Assembly (NCBI GenBank): GCA_964514385.1
Contig: CAZEQJ010000003.1
Location: 62,001 to 126,000 of the forward strand
Source of the DNA: CAZEQJ01 sp964514385
Lineage (GTDB): Bacteria > Bacteroidota > Bacteroidia > Cytophagales > Cyclobacteriaceae
DNA: 64,000 bases
Direction of reading: 5' to 3'
The notes under the pieces were generated by a model. The model ran no database searches. It was not told where the DNA came from and worked only from the letters and a program-made list of their open reading frames with translations. Within the stretch, counting starts at the first letter, position 1; each line of letters begins with the position of its first letter. Made by a program: the position numbers and the translations under genes. This document shows positions 42,438-52,898 of the stretch, piece by piece.

Positions 42438-44728
42438 TTGCGCACTACAGAAAATGATACCTGGTCTCGGTTGCCTGCCTCATCCACCAGTGTAAGTTTA
42501 TGATTCCCCTCTGACACTTCTACAGGGAATGTTTCCATATCATGGGTACTACCGGCAAATGCATCATCAAGATACCAGAATACTTCACGTTCCGGAAACT
42601 GCGTGGCAAACTTACAAAGCAAAGGCTCATAGCTTCCATCAAAATCGCGGGGAAGGAAGAGGGATGCATTTTGCGGTGGATAAAGGATTGTGAGCGTTTG
42701 AGTTTCTGATTTTTTCCTGCATTCGGGGTTGTGCACGGGAGGGCTGGAAACCATAGTTCCGTTTTTTCGCAGGAAATAAGCAACATCAGGTGGAAAATGC
42801 AGAGCTTTTACACACTGATGGCCTTGGTCCCAGCAATGAGAACATACGGCATATTCGGATCCGGAATTTACAAAATATGAGGAATGATAGGGGCAAACCC
42901 CCAACGGTCTCATTTTCTTAGGGGCATCTGCATATTCCGTTTCCGTACAGTTTTCGGTAGCGTAGAATCCACTGTGTTTACAGATTTTCACCTGCGACAG
43001 GTCATCCGGTCTGGAAAACCATTCACGTTCTGAAGGCAGGTTGTTTAAAATTGAAAAGAGTAAAGGCCCGGCGCTGTGCATACCGGAGAGGCTTTTGTTG
43101 GAGGTGCCGTCAAAATTTCCTACCCAGACGACAATGGTGTATTGTGGCGTTGATCCCACAGCCCATGCATCTTTATGCCCATAGCTTGTACCCGTTTTCC
43201 AGGCAATAGGGTGTTGGTTGCCATATTTTTCCCAGAAGAACTCAAGGCCGGGGCGTTCCAGTTCTTTCAATGCTTCCATGATCAGGTATGATGCACCGGA
43301 GCTGACCAGCCTTTTGGGTTCCGGACTCGGTCTGGGCTCAGTCATGATAGGAGTGTACTGCCCCTGATTGGCCAGAGCACGCATTAGTCCGGCCATATCC
43401 CACGCTGTCACCTCTGCGCCACCCAGTATTAATGGTAGACCATAGTCATCCTCATCCCTGAAAAGCGTGCTGATGCCCCCTGCCTGTAGCGCATGATAAA
43501 ACCGCGAAACTCCGAAACTTCGCAATAAGCGTACAGCAGGCACATTAAGCGAACGCGTCAGTGCCTCAGCAGCAGGCAGTACTCCCAAAAATTTTTCATT
43601 GGCATTGTTGGGCGAAAAGCTCTCGTAGTAGGTAGGAATATCTTTTATCAGGGTTTGTGGCAGCACAATACCGTCGTCAATACTAAGTGCATATAGATAA
43701 GGCTTCAGTATGGAGCCGGAAGAGCGCGCAGCTGTGACACCATCAACCATTCCCCGGTGGTCTGAATCAAAAAAATCCTGCGATCCTACATAGCCAAGCA
43801 CATAACCAGAATAATTATCAACGACCAGGGCGCAGGCGTTATATATTCCCAACTGCGACATGCGTAGCCCATGCTGTTGAAGTTGAAAATTGACTTCATA
43901 CTGAATATTCTGATCGATGGTAGTAAATATGATATCACGACCGTCAGTAGCATGCATCCGCTCGGTAAGATGAGGGGCAGCCAATGGAAACGGTATGATG
44001 TGATCAGGAGCAGGTTCCAAGAGCGAAAGTTCATATGTTTGCACGTCGATGATGCCATCTTTATGCAGCTTTTCCAGCAGTTTATTTCGTTTATAGATTA
44101 GCTTCTGGTCATTGCTAGACGGGAAAATCAATCCCGGAGCATTCGGTAAAATGGCCAATGTGCTTGCTTCGGCCCAGGTAAGCATATCCGGTGATTTTCC
44201 AAAATAGCGGTAAGAAGCGGCTATATAGCCGCGCACATTGGTGCCATAGGGGGCATGGTTAAGATAAAGTTGAAGGATTTCATCTTTGGAATGATGCAGT
44301 TCTAACTTCAATGCCAGCAGCATCTCCCGGCATTTATTGAGCAGTGTACGGGGTCTGTTGCCGATCATCCGCGCCAGCTGCATAGTGATGGTGCTGCCGC
44401 CACTCCGAATTTCTCCAAATTTTATATTCAGGTACAAGGCACGTGCCAATGCAACAGGGTTAACGCCGGGATGTTGGAAAAAATAGCGATCCTCAAACTG
44501 CAAAGTTGCTGACTTGAGGTTTGAAGGAATCTCCTGTTGAAGGTCAGGCGGGAGGCACCATTGTTCATCTTCATTCAGGAAAACCCGTAGAAAGGTGGTG
44601 TCGCGGGCATAGATGACCTGACTATAGTCGAATTCCGGTTTTTCACCAGGTAGTGGGATAAGCAGATACAGGAAAAACAGGGCAGCTGCTGCAAGGAGCA
44701 ACCACCATATTTTGATCCGTATTTTCAT
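42434..44728 (-). CDS. pbpC: Penicillin-binding protein 1C
   Basis: The 764-residue bifunctional peptidoglycan enzyme has one N-terminal membrane anchor (residues 7-26), a glycosyltransferase family 51 domain (about 50-225; EDRYFFQHPGVNP, GGSTITMQLAR), a transpeptidase domain with serine S339 in SSGSILKP, second motif SLN and WKTGTSYGHKDAW, and the PBP1C-specific C-terminal beta domain (about 670-764). A cysteine-rich insert (CPYH, CSHC) lies before it, as in related PBP1C proteins. It overlaps the upstream alpha-2-macroglobulin gene by ATGA, the classic defensive pair. Confidence 0.95.
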   Translation of the reverse strand: MKIRIKIWWLLLAAAALFFLYLLIPLPGEKPEFDYSQVIYARDTTFLRVFLNEDEQWCLPPDLQQEIPSNLKSATLQFEDRYFFQHPGVNPVALARALYLNIKFGEIRSGGSTITMQLARMIGNRPRTLLNKCREMLLALKLELHHSKDEILQLYLNHAPYGTNVRGYIAASYRYFGKSPDMLTWAEASTLAILPNAPGLIFPSSNDQKLIYKRNKLLEKLHKDGIIDVQTYELSLLEPAPDHIIPFPLAAPHLTERMHATDGRDIIFTTIDQNIQYEVNFQLQQHGLRMSQLGIYNACALVVDNYSGYVLGYVGSQDFFDSDHRGMVDGVTAARSSGSILKPYLYALSIDDGIVLPQTLIKDIPTYYESFSPNNANEKFLGVLPAAEALTRSLNVPAVRLLRSFGVSRFYHALQAGGISTLFRDEDDYGLPLILGGAEVTAWDMAGLMRALANQGQYTPIMTEPRPSPEPKRLVSSGASYLIMEALKELERPGLEFFWEKYGNQHPIAWKTGTSYGHKDAWAVGSTPQYTIVVWVGNFDGTSNKSLSGMHSAGPLLFSILNNLPSEREWFSRPDDLSQVKICKHSGFYATENCTETEYADAPKKMRPLGVCPYHSSYFVNSGSEYAVCSHCWDQGHQCVKALHFPPDVAYFLRKNGTMVSSPPVHNPECRKKSETQTLTILYPPQNASLFLPRDFDGSYEPLLCKFATQFPEREVFWYLDDAFAGSTHDMETFPVEVSEGNHKLTLVDEAGNRDQVSFSVVRN

Positions 44729-47700
44729 CGTACTACTACCTTTTGTGATGGTTTTGTTGCTACAAATTCAGCATCGTACATCGCCTCACACCGGGCACCC
44801 GGAAGGGTGAAATTGCCCTTGGTGATCGCATTTATTTTCACTACAAAATCCAGAGGCTGACCATTACTGATATCAAAGAACCACATGATGCGATCGTCCC
44901 GAATATCGAGGTATTCTTCCTTATTCAGGTTCCACGATTGTGTCCATGCCGGCAGAACTCCGTTATTCAGGCGGAGGTTTTCGATCTCCCATCCGGAAGG
45001 AAGTATCTGTACTAAGGCAACTTCCTCCAGTGTTGGGAGCACACTGGTATTCGAGATCGTATATCTTCCGTAAATTGTGGTACCCTGCTCTACCGACTCT
45101 ATATTAATCTTTCTCCCTTCCTCATCATACCAGGTAATGTTCATATCCAGATTTTTATTCTGCTCGGTAGCATTGCTTTTCAATGGAACACCGTTTGCCG
45201 TCACAGAGAGATAAAGTTTTTCAGCATTTACATTGCTGTTTAGCTTAAGACTGGCATTGGTGCCATACCCCTGATTAATATAGTGCTGCCAGTTATTTAC
45301 CTCACGGAAATTGAATTTTTCAGTTCCTATTCTCAATTCGCCCTCCAGCACAATATCTTCTCCTGACGAAATGCCCGCATAGTCAAAATAGCTACCCATA
45401 CCCAAAAGCATTTGACCCACAGTCTGCGTACTCATCCAGTTGGTGCCGGACAATTCTTTTGCTACATATCGGGCCATGAGCAATGCATCCTGCTCACGGT
45501 TTAGTATGACCAGACATTGCAGTATGATGCCCAGATCACGGTTACGTGAACCATAGGTATTCCCCAGTTCGCGGTAAGGCTCCACCTCTGTGGTAAGCGC
45601 ATCTACGAGGTTGCTTACCTGATTCCAGGCTCCTGCTTTAAAGTAAGAGGTAATCAGCATCCATCGCTGCACGGTGGTCATATTGTCATAATAATTTTGA
45701 AGAAGGAGATTCATTTCCTGAATCGGGGGCTTTTCTGCCATGGCCAGTACAAAGCAACGATTTACCCTGACGGTGAGATATTTCTCTTCAGTTTGTGCAT
45801 TTCTGGCAGCTCTTTCAAGGTATTTCAATACACCGTCATACATGGTCTCAGGCACGGCATATCCGGCCTTTTTAGCCTCGACAAGAAATAATGCAGCATA
45901 GTTGGTGCCCCATGGTGATACCTCCGTTCCGCCGGGCCAGTAACTGAAGCCCCCATTACTGAGCTGAAACCGGCGCAGACGGTCGATACCTGCATTTATA
46001 TTTCGGTCAATTTCACCGGCTTTTTCATTTTGAAATGATTTTAGTGCAAGTTGTGGAAATACAGAGGAGGTGGTTTGTTCGATACATCCATAAGGGTATC
46101 GGATCAGATAGGCAAGCCGGTGATCAAAATCCATATCAGGGAAAAGAGCCAGCTGCAGCCGGGCATTGTTGGTGCCATCAACACCTATTTTGGGTACCGG
46201 AAACTCAAACGTCTGGCCCGGAACTACCTCATAGTTTTCAGCTATATATTCCCGCGAGCTTGAGGGTGTGACACCAATAAAGGCTTCGAAGCTCGCCTCT
46301 GCATCATTTCCTGTACCCGTAATGGTTACTTTCCCCTGTCCTATTGCCTCTTTGGCACGCAGCTCGAAATAAACGAGTGTATTGTCATCATTGCTCATAT
46401 TTACCTTGCTGGAAGGCGAACCCACCACTTCTATGGGTCCTTCAGTGGCAATTTTTAAGTTTACCTCCCCAATATTCTGACTCGTAGCAAAGAGGTTGAC
46501 AGGTACAGTGAATGTATCGCCCGGCTTTAATGCACGGGGTAGGGTTGGCTGAATGATCAATGGACTTTTCACAGGTACGGTTTTTTCAGCCGAGCCGTAG
46601 ATGTCATTACGGGCAGCAACAACCATGACCCTCACTGAGCCTACATAGTTCGGCATTTCAAAATGTACAGTCGCTTTACCACGGTTGTCGGTCATAATAG
46701 GGCCGCGGAACATGGATACCGGCCTGAAGCGCTTTTCTTGCTCAAAAGGTTCGGTTTGCGATTCACGATAATCCATATCACCACCAATTGAGAATTTTTT
46801 AAACACATCATCCTCTTTGGCGCCGATTACGTGGCCAAACATATCGTAGCTATCTACTTCCAGTCTTATTTTCCGATTAAATTCCTTCCATGGATCAGGT
46901 GTCTGAAAATTGGTAAGGTCAAGCAGCCCCTCGTCAACGACAGCAATGGTAAATTGTGTCGGGCGGCCACTGACCGTACTTACCTCCACATCGAAAACTG
47001 ATTTAGGTTTAAGCTCGTCGTCCATGGTGATGATCAACTCTTCTTTTGTTTCCTGATTTATCACATTCACCGGTAGTATACCGAACATACGCATGGGGCG
47101 GTCATTGATCGTTTGTGCATGTTCCTGTATAGCAGTCACAGTCACATAGCAATTAGGGGACATCGATTCCCTCATGGTAAGGCTAACGGTCATTTCTTCA
47201 TTACCCGCATCAGGTTTTACCCACCTTTTCTCCAGAATTTCGGACCCTTTTTCCACCGTAATCAACACATTGCCCTGCCGCGGTGAAGGAAATATCAGCT
47301 TAATTTCCTCTCCCACCACATAATCGGCTTTTTCACTGCGCAAAGTGAGTGTACCTGAATTCATATCTCCGGATGGAATGGCTCCATAGGGGTAGGCCCT
47401 TAAAAATACTCCAGTAGTATGGCCACCACCCTCTGTGTCTGTCACTTCAATCAGATACTCACCCCGCTCCGTAGGCATGAAATCAATGAATGCATTCGGA
47501 GTTGCAGAAACCAGTGTTCCTTCCTCTACGATATAGGAATGACGGTCTGATTTAAATTTCAGTTTGAAAGAACGGTAATTGTCATACTGATACCACCAGT
47601 AGGTATCATTGCGGTAAATGCGGTAGGATAGTGAGCGTCCGGTGACTGCATTTCCCTCAGTATCTACGGATACCACCGGAATTTTATTTACTGCATTGAG

Positions 47701-50130
47701 CCTGATGTAACGATCGGGCACCTTAATACCTGCATAATGAGTGAAAGGGTGAAGATCGAGTATTGTCCAGCCTTCATTGGGTCGGCCACCTTCCTCTGAA
47801 ACGGCTGCTTTCAGACGAGCCTTGAGCGGCCCCGGAGCGGTGCGCAAGTCGGGTACATTCCACGTTAATGTGGCCTTACCTTCGCTATCCAGCCTGCCCT
47901 CTTTTATTTTGGAAGTGCTATTTTCAAAGTCTACGAGCTCACTGCTGAACCGGAATTCCTGATATTTTGGGAAGGGATTATTAAGTCTGAAAAGTTCAAC
48001 ATCAGTCGTGTAGGGCAGGCCGTTAGCAGGGGCGCCGAACAGATACCGGCTTTCAATATCAAATTCAAATTGTTTATTGGAAGGTAATACATTTTTTGAT
48101 TGCGGCTCAACCAATACTTTTAAGCGGTTTGCAACGACGGTCTCAATTTTCAGGTTTTTATAGAAATATTTATTCCCAACACGTATCTGTACATTCCAGT
48201 CCCCGGTGGGGGCATTATCTTCTGTGACCAGGGTAAAGTTGTAAAATCCGTCTTTTGATCCTGTATAGGTCATTTCTTCGACTAATGTCCCTTGCGGATC
48301 ATATACCTGTAAGTCGGCTGGTGCATTGTCGATACCTTCATTCCGAAAACGGGCGATGAGGGAAATATTCACTGTATCTCCCGGGCGATATACACCACGT
48401 TCGGTGTAAATATACCCTCGTGCCTCAAGCTCATATTCGCTGATCCCGCCTACATCAAAACCCGAGTTGTTCCAGCGCATGGCATCAGGCGTAATCATAC
48501 TGAACTGACCATTCTTTTCCACCCTGATGGTGGAATACCGTGAGCCGGCGACGGTGACCATACCCTGGTTATTGGTGTTTAAGGAGGCAGACTGATAATA
48601 ATTAAAAGCCGTTACTTTAGCATTTTGTACAGGCTGACCGGTTTTAAGGTCAGTAACAAACACATCGATAAGGTTGTCATTACGCTGACCATATACCTTT
48701 GCGATGACACCAAGGTCACTAATGGTAATGGGCTTATATATCTGCCCGTATTGCTGGATATAGCTGATTCTGTCGCCATCATAGTTAACAATCACATCAT
48801 CCGGATTGAAATTAATTCTGATCAGGTAAAGGCCATTGTCGTAGTCTTCGAAAACGGCAGATAAGTCGAGGTTATGAACCAGCCACTGGTTTTTTTCTTC
48901 TCCGATCTGCAGTGATTTATTATAGATAATAGCACCTATGTTTGTGACATAAGACTGATTGAATTCACTGCCACGGTTTTTGTCGCTATTAACGTTTTCT
49001 CTTTGAAAAAAACGGTTTACATTATCATCCAGCACCTTTTTTATTTCTACATGTACCTGCCTGAGGTTGCTGGTCATAAACTGCAGTGTCTTTTCATTGG
49101 AGGTCGGCATAAATATGCCGGAGCTCACGAACTGCACCATAGGTGGTATATCGCTGAAGGTGATATTCAGGATGTTGTTATCAGCAGTTTTTGAACCCCA
49201 AACGCTGGTAATACCTTTGGACACGGTCACTTCGTATGATTCACCAAAGGTGAAATCACCTGCGATAAGCACATTTTTGCCTAGTTTTTGTATGGAGAAA
49301 TCCACAGAAGGACTTATCCTCACAAAGCCGTTGATATCCTGATCTTCATTTAGCTTATCAGAAAAAACAAGCGTTATTGACGGTTTTCTACCTGTCTCGT
49401 TTGTCTGATGCCGGGTGAGCACCATTTCATTCAGCGGGGTGAGCTGAACCGGCATTTCAAGTGTTTCGCTTAAGCCCAGGGAGCGGCCGTTAATTTTAAA
49501 TAGCAGGTTTTTAGACTTTTCGGGACGTTGCAAAGGTTCACTGAGGAATGAATACCTCGTATCATTTACTTTATTCCATGAGAGCCTTCCACCTTCTAAT
49601 GAGGCGGCTTTTTGAATATCTTCCAATGATGTTTTCTGATTAAATGTAATGCTTCCCTGGTAGACCAGAACCTCAGGGTTGGATGGATTTTGTAGGACAA
49701 GCTCACCTGAGAAGTCTGTGATTTCCCTTCCATTCACATACACCTTTATGGGTAGTTCATTTACTTCACTATTTTCATCGATGCCGGCCAGCGACAATTT
49801 CCCTGAATAAATTTCCCTGGTCTTCAGTGGCTTATCAGGTTGCAGTATGATTTCATTTGTTGACACCCACATTGCCTTGCCTTCGATGCCGGGTGAAAAG
49901 GAGAACGGGTTTTTTATTGCCCTGTTAAGCTGATCCTCCGATACCACTTCTTCACGGAATACCACCCTGATGGGATCATAAGGTTGAATCTCGCCTGAGC
50001 TCACCTGACTGATCATGTTTTGGATTTCATCTGAATATCTGATCTCCTCGTAATCAGAAAAAGAGGATTTGGTATCGCAGCTAATAAGCCACATCACAGC
50101 AGCCAAAAAGAAGGTTAGGGTTTGTTTCAT
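44725..50130 (-). CDS. Bacterial alpha-2-macroglobulin lipoprotein
   Basis: This 1801-residue protein starts with a lipoprotein signal (FFLAAVMWLISC) and consists of many macroglobulin-type beta domains, an MG2 domain (about 560-640), the A2M core (ending RFRPVSMFRGP and on to EMPNYVGSVRVMVV) and a thioester domain. The thioester motif is intact: CIEQ with C1349 in RYPYGCIEQTTSS. It should trap attacking proteases covalently at the cell envelope, with PBP1C repairing the wall. It is the first gene of the pair, with about 138 bases upstream in which no exact TAnnTTTG box on its strand is evident. Confidence 0.95.
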   Translation of the reverse strand: MKQTLTFFLAAVMWLISCDTKSSFSDYEEIRYSDEIQNMISQVSSGEIQPYDPIRVVFREEVVSEDQLNRAIKNPFSFSPGIEGKAMWVSTNEIILQPDKPLKTREIYSGKLSLAGIDENSEVNELPIKVYVNGREITDFSGELVLQNPSNPEVLVYQGSITFNQKTSLEDIQKAASLEGGRLSWNKVNDTRYSFLSEPLQRPEKSKNLLFKINGRSLGLSETLEMPVQLTPLNEMVLTRHQTNETGRKPSITLVFSDKLNEDQDINGFVRISPSVDFSIQKLGKNVLIAGDFTFGESYEVTVSKGITSVWGSKTADNNILNITFSDIPPMVQFVSSGIFMPTSNEKTLQFMTSNLRQVHVEIKKVLDDNVNRFFQRENVNSDKNRGSEFNQSYVTNIGAIIYNKSLQIGEEKNQWLVHNLDLSAVFEDYDNGLYLIRINFNPDDVIVNYDGDRISYIQQYGQIYKPITISDLGVIAKVYGQRNDNLIDVFVTDLKTGQPVQNAKVTAFNYYQSASLNTNNQGMVTVAGSRYSTIRVEKNGQFSMITPDAMRWNNSGFDVGGISEYELEARGYIYTERGVYRPGDTVNISLIARFRNEGIDNAPADLQVYDPQGTLVEEMTYTGSKDGFYNFTLVTEDNAPTGDWNVQIRVGNKYFYKNLKIETVVANRLKVLVEPQSKNVLPSNKQFEFDIESRYLFGAPANGLPYTTDVELFRLNNPFPKYQEFRFSSELVDFENSTSKIKEGRLDSEGKATLTWNVPDLRTAPGPLKARLKAAVSEEGGRPNEGWTILDLHPFTHYAGIKVPDRYIRLNAVNKIPVVSVDTEGNAVTGRSLSYRIYRNDTYWWYQYDNYRSFKLKFKSDRHSYIVEEGTLVSATPNAFIDFMPTERGEYLIEVTDTEGGGHTTGVFLRAYPYGAIPSGDMNSGTLTLRSEKADYVVGEEIKLIFPSPRQGNVLITVEKGSEILEKRWVKPDAGNEEMTVSLTMRESMSPNCYVTVTAIQEHAQTINDRPMRMFGILPVNVINQETKEELIITMDDELKPKSVFDVEVSTVSGRPTQFTIAVVDEGLLDLTNFQTPDPWKEFNRKIRLEVDSYDMFGHVIGAKEDDVFKKFSIGGDMDYRESQTEPFEQEKRFRPVSMFRGPIMTDNRGKATVHFEMPNYVGSVRVMVVAARNDIYGSAEKTVPVKSPLIIQPTLPRALKPGDTFTVPVNLFATSQNIGEVNLKIATEGPIEVVGSPSSKVNMSNDDNTLVYFELRAKEAIGQGKVTITGTGNDAEASFEAFIGVTPSSSREYIAENYEVVPGQTFEFPVPKIGVDGTNNARLQLALFPDMDFDHRLAYLIRYPYGCIEQTTSSVFPQLALKSFQNEKAGEIDRNINAGIDRLRRFQLSNGGFSYWPGGTEVSPWGTNYAALFLVEAKKAGYAVPETMYDGVLKYLERAARNAQTEEKYLTVRVNRCFVLAMAEKPPIQEMNLLLQNYYDNMTTVQRWMLITSYFKAGAWNQVSNLVDALTTEVEPYRELGNTYGSRNRDLGIILQCLVILNREQDALLMARYVAKELSGTNWMSTQTVGQMLLGMGSYFDYAGISSGEDIVLEGELRIGTEKFNFREVNNWQHYINQGYGTNASLKLNSNVNAEKLYLSVTANGVPLKSNATEQNKNLDMNITWYDEEGRKINIESVEQGTTIYGRYTISNTSVLPTLEEVALVQILPSGWEIENLRLNNGVLPAWTQSWNLNKEEYLDIRDDRIMWFFDISNGQPLDFVVKINAITKGNFTLPGARCEAMYDAEFVATKPSQKVVVR

Positions 50131-50255
50131 AATAGGTTTTGGTTAGTTATTTAAAAAATCAGTTTAAGGTAGTACGACGCAGCATGTTTTCCAACTCAAT
50201 TCGTCACAGGCGCCCAACTTTAACTCAAGGGTAACATTTCACTTAAAAAATAAGA

Positions 50256-50263
50256 TATCTTTG
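50256..50263 (+). promoter_or_regulatory. Candidate -7 box for the GT4 gene (leaderless or nearly so)
   Basis: TATCTTTG is an exact TAnnTTTG. It lies only five bases before the ATG at 50269, so transcription would start at or next to the start codon. Confidence 0.42.
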
Positions 50264-50268
50264 CCGTC

Positions 50269-51234
50269 ATGTGGATTTACCTGATTTTTGGTGTTTTCTT
50301 CCTCATCCTGGAGCTTTTTTATTTCAGGATTGCGAGAAAATATAGCATTCTTGACATACCGAACGAAAGGTCAATGCATAATCGCCCGATCATACGGGGT
50401 GGAGGAGTAGTTTTTTATATCGGGATGCTGTCGGGTCTTGTTTATCAATGGGTACAGGGTGAGGAGCCGTCGTATTTTTTGTTTCTCGGTCTTACGCAGG
50501 TTTTTCTTATTAGCTTACTGGATGACATCCGAAGTCTTCCAAACAGGGTACGAATTGTGAATTATGGTATGGCATTAGTGTTCATTATGCTCAGTATACC
50601 ATGGAATTATCCGATTTATTTACTGGTCATCATTTTTATAATCGCCACCGGAGCCATTAATACGTATAACTTTATGGATGGCATCAACGGCATTACCGCC
50701 TTGTATTCCCTTACTTTTTTACTTTCCATATATTACCTCCATGGCCGGTATGCTATTAATTCTGAAGAATTGGTATTGTCTACAGCTATGGCGGTACTTA
50801 TATTTTCCTTTTTTAATGTGCGAAAGAGGGCTTTGGCTTTTTCCGGGGATGTAGGAAGTGTGACTATGGGCCTTCTCGTAGTATATCTGATCATGAAACT
50901 CTCAGTTGTTTCAGGCACCTGGATTTGGGTCTTGTTTGTGGCAGTTTACGGTGTAGATAGCGTGCTGACCATCATTCACCGGATTTACCTCCGCGAGAAT
51001 ATTTTTCAGGCTCACCGGTTGCATTTATTTCAGGTAGCTACCAAAAAATTCAATATCGGTCATCTGGTCATGAGTCTGATTTATGCTGTACTACAGCTTA
51101 CGATCAATGGCATCGTTATGCTATATCTGGCTAATACTGAAATTACAATTCAGCTTATAGCAAGTGTTGCTGTTTTGTTGATACTGGCTGTTGTTTATAT
51201 TGTGGTTAAACGGACGGCGATGAAAATCACTTAG
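50269..51234 (+). CDS. Polyprenyl-phosphate sugar transferase (WecA/WbpL/MraY family)
   Basis: The 321-residue integral membrane protein has about ten helices. Family motifs are DIPNERSMHNRPIIRGGG near residue 34, LDDIRSLPNRVR (Mg-binding DD), NFMDGINGI, and the C-terminal HRIYLRENIFQAHRLHLFQ. It transfers a sugar phosphate from UDP-amino sugar to undecaprenyl phosphate, starting O-unit or capsule synthesis. It is the expected partner of the WbpV-like gene. The stop overlaps the convergent regulator gene by TTAG. Confidence 0.9.
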   Translation: MWIYLIFGVFFLILELFYFRIARKYSILDIPNERSMHNRPIIRGGGVVFYIGMLSGLVYQWVQGEEPSYFLFLGLTQVFLISLLDDIRSLPNRVRIVNYGMALVFIMLSIPWNYPIYLLVIIFIIATGAINTYNFMDGINGITALYSLTFLLSIYYLHGRYAINSEELVLSTAMAVLIFSFFNVRKRALAFSGDVGSVTMGLLVVYLIMKLSVVSGTWIWVLFVAVYGVDSVLTIIHRIYLRENIFQAHRLHLFQVATKKFNIGHLVMSLIYAVLQLTINGIVMLYLANTEITIQLIASVAVLLILAVVYIVVKRTAMKIT

Positions 51235-52898
51235 CTATTTTCGAGGTATTGATGCACATACTTGATGGCCATGGCCCCTTCTCCAACGGCCGAAGCTACC
51301 CTGTTCATGGCCCCTGCTCTTACATCACCTGCAGCAAAGACACCCGGTATGCTTGTTTCTAAAAGCATGGGTTTTCTGGGTTGATGCCATAGCCTTTTAA
51401 AATCCTGGTGCAGTGAAAGCGAGGGGCCGGTTTCGATAAAACCCTTTTCATCCTTGATGATAGACGGGGTAATCCAGGAGGTATACGGTCTGGCACCGAT
51501 AAATATGAAAATGGCCTGACTCTCCATGCTATATTCATCACTGCTGTTGAGGTTTTTAAGTTGCACTCTTTCAACCTGATGTTCGCCTTCCACAGCCGTC
51601 AGGATTGTGAAGGGCCTGATGTTGATGTTGGGTGTCTGCTTTATCTGGTCGATGAGATAGTTGGACATGCTCGTGGAAAGGTCATTTTTTCTGATGATAA
51701 TGTTAACCTCACGGGCAAAATTACTTAGATACATTGCTGCCTGTCCGGCCGAGTTGCCACCACCCACAACATGAACCACCTTATTTCTGCAGGCCTGCGC
51801 TTCCGTGTTTGCTGCGCCATAATACACGCCTGCGCCCGAAAACTCATCCAGACCGGGTGCTTCCAGCTTCTTATAATCTACTCCTGTTGTGATCACTACC
51901 GCTTTGGTATTGGTTTTCTGACCGTTTTCCAACCAAATTACCTTATACGGCAGCCGGGGTTCAATTCTTACCACCTGTACAGGGCTGAGAAATTCTGCAC
52001 CAAAACGGGTAGCCTGGGTCATGGCACGTCGTGTCAGCTCCCCTCCGCTTAAGCCTTTTGGGAATCCGAGGTAGTTTTCAATCCTGCTGGATGTGCCTGC
52101 CTGACCGCCCGGAGCCCTTTTTTCTACAACCAATGTTTTTAACCCCTCACTGCCACCGTATACTGCAGCGGCAAGGCCTGCCGGGCCACCACCAATAATC
52201 ACAACATCGTACAGGTCTTCATGGGCTTCAGTAGGCTTGCCAATAGTTGAAGCTATATCGTGGATACGTGGATTTTTTAGAATCTGGCCTTCGCCCGTGA
52301 TGAATACCGGCAGGTCTTCCCCTTTGATGTCATTTAGTCTCAAGAATTCAAGTCCATCCGGATCATGCTGCACATCGATCCATTTATAAGGAATCAGGTT
52401 GCCTGAAAGATAGTCTTTGATGGCATGCGATCTGGGTGAAAACTGATATCCGTAAACCCGAATCCCCTTGTATTCCGGAGTATAGTTCGCTTGCCACTCG
52501 ATCAGCAGATCATCTAGCACAGGGAAAAGTTTTTCTTCAGGAGGATCCCACGGTTTCATGAGGTAATAGTCCAGCTTCACATCGTTTATAGCCCGTATTG
52601 CGGCTTCGGTGTCGCTGTAAGCAGTCAATAATACGCTCACTGCTTCCGGATAAAATTCACGTGCCTTTTCAAGAAAATCCACTCCCATCATCTCGGGCAT
52701 ACGCTGATCGGAAAGAAACATGGCGATAGTTTCTCCTTTGTTTTTCAGCTCCCTGAGCCCTTCGAGCGCTTCTTTGGCCGAGGTGGCAGCCATTATTCTG
52801 TATTGGCTCCGGTAATAATTACGGAGGTCTCTCCGGATGGCGCGGGTAACTTGCGGGTCATCATCCAGCGTAAAAATGATAGGTTTATCTTCAGCCAT
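51231..52898 (-). CDS. Response regulator fused to glutaredoxin-like and thioredoxin-reductase-like domains
   Basis: Of 555 residues, 1-130 form a receiver domain (acidic D12-D14, phospho-acceptor D64 in FLSDQRMPEM, K115 in MKPW). Residues 145-215 look glutaredoxin-like (RVYGYQFSPRSHAI, later LPVFI cis-proline) but have SPRS (154-157) where CPYC stands. Residues 230-555 are thioredoxin-reductase-like with FAD motif IGGGPAG, NADPH motif VVGGGNSAG and AAGDVRAG, yet GAAN (361-364) replaces the redox CATC. It overlaps the upstream kinase by eight bases and is probably its output. Electron transfer through disulfides looks impossible; the true output is unknown. Confidence 0.9.
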   Translation of the reverse strand: MAEDKPIIFTLDDDPQVTRAIRRDLRNYYRSQYRIMAATSAKEALEGLRELKNKGETIAMFLSDQRMPEMMGVDFLEKAREFYPEAVSVLLTAYSDTEAAIRAINDVKLDYYLMKPWDPPEEKLFPVLDDLLIEWQANYTPEYKGIRVYGYQFSPRSHAIKDYLSGNLIPYKWIDVQHDPDGLEFLRLNDIKGEDLPVFITGEGQILKNPRIHDIASTIGKPTEAHEDLYDVVIIGGGPAGLAAAVYGGSEGLKTLVVEKRAPGGQAGTSSRIENYLGFPKGLSGGELTRRAMTQATRFGAEFLSPVQVVRIEPRLPYKVIWLENGQKTNTKAVVITTGVDYKKLEAPGLDEFSGAGVYYGAANTEAQACRNKVVHVVGGGNSAGQAAMYLSNFAREVNIIIRKNDLSTSMSNYLIDQIKQTPNINIRPFTILTAVEGEHQVERVQLKNLNSSDEYSMESQAIFIFIGARPYTSWITPSIIKDEKGFIETGPSLSLHQDFKRLWHQPRKPMLLETSIPGVFAAGDVRAGAMNRVASAVGEGAMAIKYVHQYLENS

